DNA of 42,019 nucleotides from Oscillospiraceae bacterium (GTDB lineage: Bacteria; Bacillota; Clostridia; Oscillospirales; Ruminococcaceae): assembly GCA_022770625.1 (NCBI GenBank), contig JALEHK010000064.1:1-42019 (forward strand), in the 5' to 3' direction. Every line of letters begins with the position of its first letter. The stretch's first letter is position 1. Shown piece by piece: positions 32,434-42,019 of the stretch. The notes under the pieces were generated by a model. It did not search any database and was not told the DNA's origin. It saw only the letters and a program-made list of their open reading frames with translations. Both the position numbers and the translations under genes were made by a program.

Positions 32434-33282
32434 CTACAAAATTTTTGAAAGTGCGATCAGTTCGTCAAGAGAAAGTTCCTCCGCACGGGCAGAGGGCTTC
32501 TGGCCAATCTCGGAAAGCGCCGCGGAAATATCCGCCTTGCTTTTTCCGAGCGAGGAGGAAAGGGTATTCTGAAGGGTTTTTCGCCGCTGGGAAAAAGCGC
32601 CTTTGACAAGTGCAAAGAGCTTTTTCTCCTCTTCGCCCGAAAGCGGAAGCGTCTCTTTTACGTCCAGACGAATGACGCAGGAATCGACGTTCGGCGCCGG
32701 CATAAAACTCCCCCGGCTGACCGGGAAGAGCTGGCGGGGGATGCTGTAATAGCGCACCGCCGCCGTGACCGCCCCGCAGTCGCGGGAAGGCATCTCGGCA
32801 CAGAGCCGCGCCGCCGCTTCCTTCTGCACCATAACGGTGATGGCTTTGATCGGGAGACGCTGCTCCAAAAGCCCCATGATGATCGGAGAGGTGATGTAGT
32901 AGGGAAGGTTGGCGCAGACAACGACCTCCATCCCCGGAAACTCCTCTTCGATCAGCTTTTTCAGATCGACCTTCAAAACGTCCTCGTTGATGACCTTGAC
33001 GTTTTTGTGCTCCGAAAGGGTATAGGAAAGCACTGGAATCAGCCGGGCATCCAGTTCAATCGCGACGACCTTCTCTGCCCGCTTTGCAAGCTCATGAGTC
33101 AAGACCCCGAATCCGGTTCCGATCTCGATAACGCCGACGCCCGGAGCCGCTCCGCCCATTTCAGCGATCCGCGGGCAGACGCTCGGATTGACAAGAAAAT
33201 TCTGCCCCAGAGATTTCGAGAACGAAAAGCCGAACTTGTCACAGATCTCTCTGATGACCGAAATATTGCTTAGATTTTCCAC
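32434..33282 (-). CDS. rsmA: 16S rRNA (adenine1518/1519-N6)-dimethyltransferase
   Basis: The KsgA/RsmA enzyme that dimethylates two adjacent adenines in the 3' hairpin of 16S rRNA late in 30S assembly. Motifs present are SLGQNFLVNP at the N-terminus, the SAM-binding EIGTGFGVLT and EDVLKVD, the catalytic NLPYYIT, and a C-terminal domain with GAFSQRRKTLQNTLS. I choose the GTG at 33282 (282 aa), since AAAGGAG lies 6 bases upstream; the upstream in-frame codon is TTG. It is 47 bases downstream of the deacetylase-like gene and probably co-transcribed. Confidence 0.96.
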   Translation of the reverse strand: MENLSNISVIREICDKFGFSFSKSLGQNFLVNPSVCPRIAEMGGAAPGVGVIEIGTGFGVLTHELAKRAEKVVAIELDARLIPVLSYTLSEHKNVKVINEDVLKVDLKKLIEEEFPGMEVVVCANLPYYITSPIIMGLLEQRLPIKAITVMVQKEAAARLCAEMPSRDCGAVTAAVRYYSIPRQLFPVSRGSFMPAPNVDSCVIRLDVKETLPLSGEEEKKLFALVKGAFSQRRKTLQNTLSSSLGKSKADISAALSEIGQKPSARAEELSLDELIALSKIL

Positions 33283-33329
33283 ATCCTGCTCCTTTTCCCG
33301 CAAAAAAGCGGAAATACTTTTTATGTATC

Positions 33330-34427
33330 TTATTTTTGATCAAAATATCCGCCGATCTGTTCGGAAAGGCTCCCCGATTCGGAGCGGGAAAGACAACGCA
33401 AACTCATCAGACTTTCCCGGCCGGTGATCGGATTGACAAAATCGCTCCAATCCCCCGGCTCTCCGTCCAGAAGGGTCATGACCGCGCCGGTCTGAGTTAA
33501 AATCCGGTCGGTCTCTTCCCCGCCGCAGCCGCGCGGAACAAAAACGGCTTCCGCTTCATGATAAAGTTTCTCCCGCATCCGCTCGCCCATCACAAGCGCG
33601 TCCTCTCCGGCAAACGCAAGGTACTCCGAAAGCCGGTTCTCGCTTTTCTTTTTCGAAAGCCCCGTCCATTTCATCCAAAAGGAAAGCCCCTTCTCCAATT
33701 TTTCTTCCTCGGGATAAAGGCGATAGCCTCTGCTCCCGATGGAAACGCAGTCGGAACGGTCCATCTGAACAATCTGCTCCCAGCTAAGGCGGCTTTCCGG
33801 GGTTATATCGGGGCTGTCGGAAGAACGCTCTCCCGAATAGAGGTTCGCATAAAGGTCGGCTTCCTCGCCGAGCACGCCGACGCAGCCCTTTCCGCCGGAC
33901 TCGCGAAGCTGCGGCCAGACAACCGTGTAAAAGCTCTCGTACCCGTCAAAGGTCAGCATCACCGCTTTCTCCGGAAGGGAGAAAAGCCCCTGGGAAGCCT
34001 GCTTCACTTCTTCCGGGAGAACAAAAGCCGCGTTTTCGGCAAGGTAGGAAAGATCTTCTTTGAAGGTCGAAAGCGGAAGCGTTCCCTCCTCCGATGCCGA
34101 TACCGTGTCCGGAAGAACCTGCGGATAGGAAAGGATCAGCAGTTTCCCTGACGGGCGCGCTTCGGTAAACGGATTGGCGGCAGCGGCCGTGGAGACAGCA
34201 TTGGAGACAGCATTGGAGACAGCATTGGAGACGGCCGTAGAACCATCCGTTTCCCTGCTCCTTCCCGCGCCCCTTCCTGCGTATCGTTCGGCCAGAAGGC
34301 AGCAAAGCGCCGTCAGAAGCGTTCCGGCGATCAGCGTTAGGCGCTTCTGTGTCTTTCGGGATACACTCCAGGATGCTTTTCGTGATGCGTCCGGCGATGC
34401 GTTCGGCGTGTTTTTCAGCAGTCTCAT
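33330..34427 (-). CDS. Membrane-anchored polysaccharide deacetylase-like protein, probably inactive or divergent
   Basis: A 365-residue protein with an N-terminal membrane anchor (about 29-46) followed by a Ser/Thr/Ala-rich linker. The linker holds a fourfold AVSN-type repeat. The rest resembles the NodB/PgaB deacetylase fold: LLILSYPQVLP, FKEDLSYLAEN, then VMLTFDGYESFYTVVWPQL, where typical enzymes have TFDDG. Here one aspartate is missing, and I do not see the usual HxxxH metal motif (SIGSRGYRLYP occupies that place). It is therefore likely non-catalytic or of altered function. The ATG at 34427 follows AGGGG by 8 bases. It heads a likely unit with rsmA. Confidence 0.65.
   Translation of the reverse strand: MRLLKNTPNASPDASRKASWSVSRKTQKRLTLIAGTLLTALCCLLAERYAGRGAGRSRETDGSTAVSNAVSNAVSNAVSTAAAANPFTEARPSGKLLILSYPQVLPDTVSASEEGTLPLSTFKEDLSYLAENAAFVLPEEVKQASQGLFSLPEKAVMLTFDGYESFYTVVWPQLRESGGKGCVGVLGEEADLYANLYSGERSSDSPDITPESRLSWEQIVQMDRSDCVSIGSRGYRLYPEEEKLEKGLSFWMKWTGLSKKKSENRLSEYLAFAGEDALVMGERMREKLYHEAEAVFVPRGCGGEETDRILTQTGAVMTLLDGEPGDWSDFVNPITGRESLMSLRCLSRSESGSLSEQIGGYFDQK
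34191..34238. repeat. 12-base tandem repeat in the deacetylase-like gene
   Basis: Four units of GGAGACAGCATT (the last is GGAGACGGCCGT). In frame this gives repeats of N-A-V-S. Confidence 0.9.
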
Positions 34428-34527
34428 ACTCCCCGCCCCTCTCTGCCCATAAAGCTTCACGGAACTATATGCAAAGCGCGGGAAATTGAGAAGCGGAAAT
34501 ACCTGCCGAACGCATCGCCGAACAGCG

Positions 34528-34568
34528 GTAAAACCGGTCGGATGCCCCGATGCCCCGCCCGGTTTTAC
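34528..34568 (-). terminator. Terminator of gyrA
   Basis: GTAAAACCGG and CCGGTTTTAC form a perfect 10-base stem; the loop holds a direct repeat of GATGCCCC. On the minus strand the T-run is inside the stem. Confidence 0.7.
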
Positions 34569-34584
34569 TTATTTTTCGATAGAT

Positions 34585-37161
<2,577 letters not shown>

Positions 37162-37185
37162 TTATCTTTTTCCTTTTCTGATCGC

Positions 37186-37992
37186 TTATTTGACTGTCTT
37201 ATCCTCATACCGGTCTCCGAGTCCGTCCTTCATCCGGCGGCGGATCTCGTCCATCTTTTCCGGCTCGATACAACGCTTGGGAATCACAAAGACCTTTTCC
37301 CGGCTGACGCATACGGTAAAGCAGTTATCCAGTTCGATGACCGATACGCCGGGGGTCGAATAGCGGACGAGATACTTCCCGCTCTCTTCAAGGATCAGGA
37401 TCCCGACCTCGGAGATCTCCAGCCGGAAGGTCATATGCTCCGATTCGATCGCCTTTACGGTGCGGCGGATATGCTGCTCGGGGCTGTACCAGATCATCAG
37501 GATGACTAAAAGGCAGAGCCCGAACAGGATGATGCCGGTCGTATAGGAGGGATCCTTGATGATGCCGTGGAGATAAAGCGCCGCCAGCACCGCAAGGATC
37601 ACGGTATAGATCATATTCTTCTTAAACGAGACCTTATGCTGAAAGGCGCGCATTCCGGGAACGACTTCCTCTTTTTTCATGTCGTATTCGATCGGGATGC
37701 CGGAAAGCTCCTCTTCCTCCTCTTCCGAAAGGCAGTTGGAGTCGATCCACGGTTCAGACACGCAGTATTTATCGGCGGTCAGCCCCTGATCGGTGACGAG
37801 TTTGGTCTGACCGGAGATCTGTTCATGAACCTCATCGTTGGTGCGGTCATCTGCGAGATCATCCGTGCGATCATCCTTGCGGCCATCCATGCGGTCGTCC
37901 GCAAGGTTTTCCTCCGCTTCAGCGGTCTTTTCTTCTTTTACTTCTTCGTTCAAATCTGCACTTCCTTTACCAAAATTGAACAAACGTGTCAT
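37186..37992 (-). CDS. Membrane protein with YcxB-like domain, 268 aa
   Basis: The N-terminal 90 or so residues are highly charged, with an Asp/Arg-rich tandem segment (DDRMDGRKDDRTDDLADDRT). Two membrane segments follow (about 127-144 and 150-167). The cytoplasmic C-terminus (about 168-268) resembles the YcxB-like domain: RLEISEVGILILEESGKYLV, VSVIELDNCFTVCVSREKVF and VIPKRCI. YcxB-like proteins have no settled function. The gene sits between gyrB and gyrA on the same strand and is probably co-transcribed with them. The repeat-rich N-terminus may vary between strains. Confidence 0.7.
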   Translation of the reverse strand: MTRLFNFGKGSADLNEEVKEEKTAEAEENLADDRMDGRKDDRTDDLADDRTNDEVHEQISGQTKLVTDQGLTADKYCVSEPWIDSNCLSEEEEEELSGIPIEYDMKKEEVVPGMRAFQHKVSFKKNMIYTVILAVLAALYLHGIIKDPSYTTGIILFGLCLLVILMIWYSPEQHIRRTVKAIESEHMTFRLEISEVGILILEESGKYLVRYSTPGVSVIELDNCFTVCVSREKVFVIPKRCIEPEKMDEIRRRMKDGLGDRYEDKTVK

Positions 37993-38034
37993 AAGGCTTG
38001 TATTTGTACGGCGTACAAACGCTATCGCTGCAAA

Positions 38035-40105
<2,071 letters not shown>

Positions 40106-40141
40106 CCGTTTTCGTTTCCAGCCGTTTGCTATGGCCGTTCG

Positions 40142-40468
40142 CTATTTTTCGTCTCCGATCCCGTTTCCTTCCGCGCGGCGGCGGAGCGTCGAAACGGCAA
40201 GCTGGGAAAGATAGACCGTTTCTCTCGGATACGGACGCGAACCGTTTCCGACGCTTTTTCCCTTTTTCCGAACGCTTCCCCGTCTGGGCGGCGCGCAGAC
40301 CACAAACGACTTCGGAATATCCTCCGCGACCGTAATAACCGCGCGGTTTTGCTGCCGCACCCGGAGAAATTCCCGGGTAAATCTGGAGATGGATGTATTG
40401 TCCAGATCAAAAATCCCGATCATATCCTGTTCGGACACAATCGTTTCACCCCCGATGTGCAGATACAT
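40142..40468 (-). CDS. remB: Extracellular matrix regulator RemB (YaaB/DUF370 family)
   Basis: A 108-residue member of the RemB family, known from Bacillus next to gyrB as a regulator of biofilm matrix genes. The N-terminal core MYLHIGGETIVSEQD, then FDLDNTSISRFTREFL and IPKSFVVC, match the family. The C-terminal 50 residues are basic (RRGSVRKKGKSV) and longer than usual. Start at 40468 chosen because GAGG lies 7 bases before it; the longer ORF lacks a site. It overlaps the end of recF by 23 bases, so translation is likely coupled. Confidence 0.88.
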   Translation of the reverse strand: MYLHIGGETIVSEQDMIGIFDLDNTSISRFTREFLRVRQQNRAVITVAEDIPKSFVVCAPPRRGSVRKKGKSVGNGSRPYPRETVYLSQLAVSTLRRRAEGNGIGDEK

Positions 40469-41633
40469 TTCCATCCTCCTCTTCTTTTTTCTGATTTTCG
40501 TCCGGTTCGTCCGTCCGGAACATCCCGCCCGAGACATGAAAGACTTTTCCGCCTACAAGCTGGGTCATCCAGCCCGGGTCGCAGCAGGTAATGAACACCT
40601 GGTACCCGCCGATCCGGTTGAGCAGATAGTCCTGCCGTCCGGGGTCAAGCTCGCTCATAACGTCGTCCAGAAGGATCACCGGATTTTCCCCGGTCACCCC
40701 TTTGAGCATCATCGCTTCCCCGATTTTGAGGGCGATGGCGCAACTCCGCTGCTGACCCTGCGAACCGTAGGCGCGGGCGGAGATGCCGTTGACCGCAATA
40801 TCGAGGTCGTCCCGGTGGATGCCTACCCCGGTAAAACGCAGCCGAATATCCTCTTCGAGGTGCTCCGAAAGCTTTTCCCGGTAAAGCGCGATCAGTTCCT
40901 CCGAGTAGGTTTTCAGCGGAACGCCTTTTGGAAAGACCGAGGATTCATAGGCGAGCGAAAAGGTTTCCTGATTGCCGGTAAACCCGCTGTACACCTCTTC
41001 CGCCAATCCCGAGAGCTTGAGCAGATAGTCCTGCCGGAGAATGGCAATCGCCGTTCCAATTTTGGAAAGCTGCTCGTCCCATACCGAGAGAAGCTCTTTC
41101 CCCGCTTTTGGGTTTGCCCTGAACCGGTGATCTTTCAGGAGCGCGTTTCGCTGTTCAAGGATCCCATTGTACTGGGAAAGGTAGCGGGCGTAGACCGGCT
41201 TGATCTGGCTGATGGCAATGTCGAGGAAGGCGCGCCGTTCGGTAGGCCCGTCCTTGACCAGCGAAAGATCCTCCGGATGGAACACGACGCAGGTAAACTC
41301 GCCGTTTAAGTCGGACGCGGCTCCCAGCGGCATCCGGTTGAGCAGGATCTTCTTCCGGTCTCTCCCTTTGACGAGATCGTAGGAAATCTGCTGGGTGCGC
41401 TCCCTATCGGCAAACGACAGCCGGATATGAAACGCCTCTGTCCCAAACCGTGTCATCTCTTTTTCCCGCGCGCCCCGAAAGCTCCGGTTTCCGCTGCAAA
41501 GCCAGACCGCCTCCAAGAGGTTCGTCTTTCCCTGCGCGTTCGCGCCGTAAATGATGTTCACTCCGCTCCCCGGGTCGAGAGTCGCGGAGCTGATATTCCG
41601 AAAATCCGAGATCTCCAGATGTGTGATCCGCAT
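40446..41633 (-). CDS. recF: DNA replication and repair protein RecF
   Basis: An SMC-like ATPase that helps load RecA at gaps in single-stranded DNA. Walker A is YGANAQGKTNLLEAVW (29-44), the signature motif is AYGSQGQQRSCAIALKIGE, and Walker B is PVILLDDVMSELD. At 395 residues it is slightly long: the C-terminus ends in a charged tail (NQKKEEEDGNVSAHRG). AAAGGAGAG lies 8 bases before the ATG. The next gene upstream, probably an S4-domain protein or dnaN, is outside the window. Confidence 0.97.
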   Translation of the reverse strand: MRITHLEISDFRNISSATLDPGSGVNIIYGANAQGKTNLLEAVWLCSGNRSFRGAREKEMTRFGTEAFHIRLSFADRERTQQISYDLVKGRDRKKILLNRMPLGAASDLNGEFTCVVFHPEDLSLVKDGPTERRAFLDIAISQIKPVYARYLSQYNGILEQRNALLKDHRFRANPKAGKELLSVWDEQLSKIGTAIAILRQDYLLKLSGLAEEVYSGFTGNQETFSLAYESSVFPKGVPLKTYSEELIALYREKLSEHLEEDIRLRFTGVGIHRDDLDIAVNGISARAYGSQGQQRSCAIALKIGEAMMLKGVTGENPVILLDDVMSELDPGRQDYLLNRIGGYQVFITCCDPGWMTQLVGGKVFHVSGGMFRTDEPDENQKKEEEDGNVSAHRG

Positions 41634-42019
41634 TTTTTCTCTCTCCTTTTTGTCAGACAGGATTATGGGGTACGGGGCACGAGGGTTACGATGGGGTTAC
41701 GGTCGCTTTCGAGAAAGCTCCGCAAAGCTTTTGTAGACCCACTTACGTATGAGTTTCTGCAAATCCCGAAGCGAGTACCTCTCCGGCAGGTTTTTAAGCC
41801 GTTTTTATCGATGACTTATAGGCAACTGATCGAATAATCCATACGGTTTAGCCGATTTTCCACCCACGTATAGCCGTCTAGCACCTACGCGGGAGTTTTG
41901 ACGGTTTTCGAAGAGCGTAAAGCGATGAGAAAATATCGATCGGAACGATCGATAAGTCAAAATCTCCATATATAGGCGAGCGCAGAGCGAAGCCTATAAA
42001 GGGCGCCCCTAAACTTTTC
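41634..42019. repeat. Family 2 structured element, copy 2, upstream of recF
   Basis: No gene is visible. Segment 41730-41790 (GTAGACCCACT, AAGCGA, AGGTTTT) is related to 10405-10457 in reverse. From 41890 the element is on the plus strand. P1 is GGAGTTTTGAC (41892-41902) with GTCAAAATCTCC (41956-41967, one bulge). A TTTTC/GAAAA stem follows. P3 is ATCGATCG with CGATCGAT (41935-41953). P4 is TATAGGC with GCCTATA (41971-41998), with loop GCGCAGAGC. It continues AAAGGGCGCCCCTAAACTTTTC and runs off the window. Confidence 0.75.

Overview
This looks like the chromosome of a member of the Clostridia (Bacillota), perhaps Oscillospiraceae/Ruminococcaceae-like, at medium GC content. The basis is the gene content: GdpP, RNase J, PlsY-type acyltransferase, RemB, an Rrf2 regulator and YceD-rpmF. 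Shine-Dalgarno sites are strong and TTGACA-N17-TATAAT promoters are common. The right end carries recF, remB, gyrB and gyrA in the usual origin-proximal order, so dnaA, dnaN and oriC should lie just beyond base 42019. Most genes, and the rRNA operon at the left edge, are on the minus strand, which runs away from that origin and is the leading strand.

Layout, left to right. 1-860: the 5' end of a 16S rRNA gene (minus) with two tandem promoters. 860-1650: a small hypothetical gene and a tRNA Asp-Phe-Gly cluster (plus). 1707-5860: yceD, rpmF, der, plsY and gpsA (minus; translation, ribosome assembly and phospholipid entry). 6510-9950: ilvB-ilvN-ilvC (plus; branched-chain amino acids). 10513-12770: an Rrf2 regulator divergent from metY, which is preceded by a short ORF with two Cys codons near its end. 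13231-15996: a flavodoxin-like protein, a NUDIX hydrolase, a GtrA membrane protein and an amidase-domain protein. 16460-24600: a minus-strand operon gdpP-rplI-dnaB-tilS-hpt-ftsH with a clear promoter. 25005-27566: RNase J with a long basic N-terminal extension and a roughly 360-nt leader. 27745-30611: murL followed by a murD-type ligase, which suggests the L-glutamate route to muropeptide. 30732-30886: tRNA-Glu and tRNA-Met. 31109-34427: a deacetylase-like protein, rsmA and an Eis-like acetyltransferase. 34585-41633: recF-remB-gyrB-(YcxB-like protein)-gyrA.

The most unusual content is not protein-coding. The larger intergenic gaps hold a family of modular, hairpin-rich repeats (five loci, eight arms, about 160-390 bp). 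They share end sequences close to TGATTATGTTTTGGGT and usually start right after a transcription terminator. Several are long inverted pairs. Their hairpins differ in sequence between copies but keep base pairing. A second element type (10203-10317 and 41890-42000) has four hairpins with compensatory changes and a conserved GCGCAGAGC loop. No protein in the window explains either family. Coordinates and pairings were worked out by eye; no database search or folding was run.
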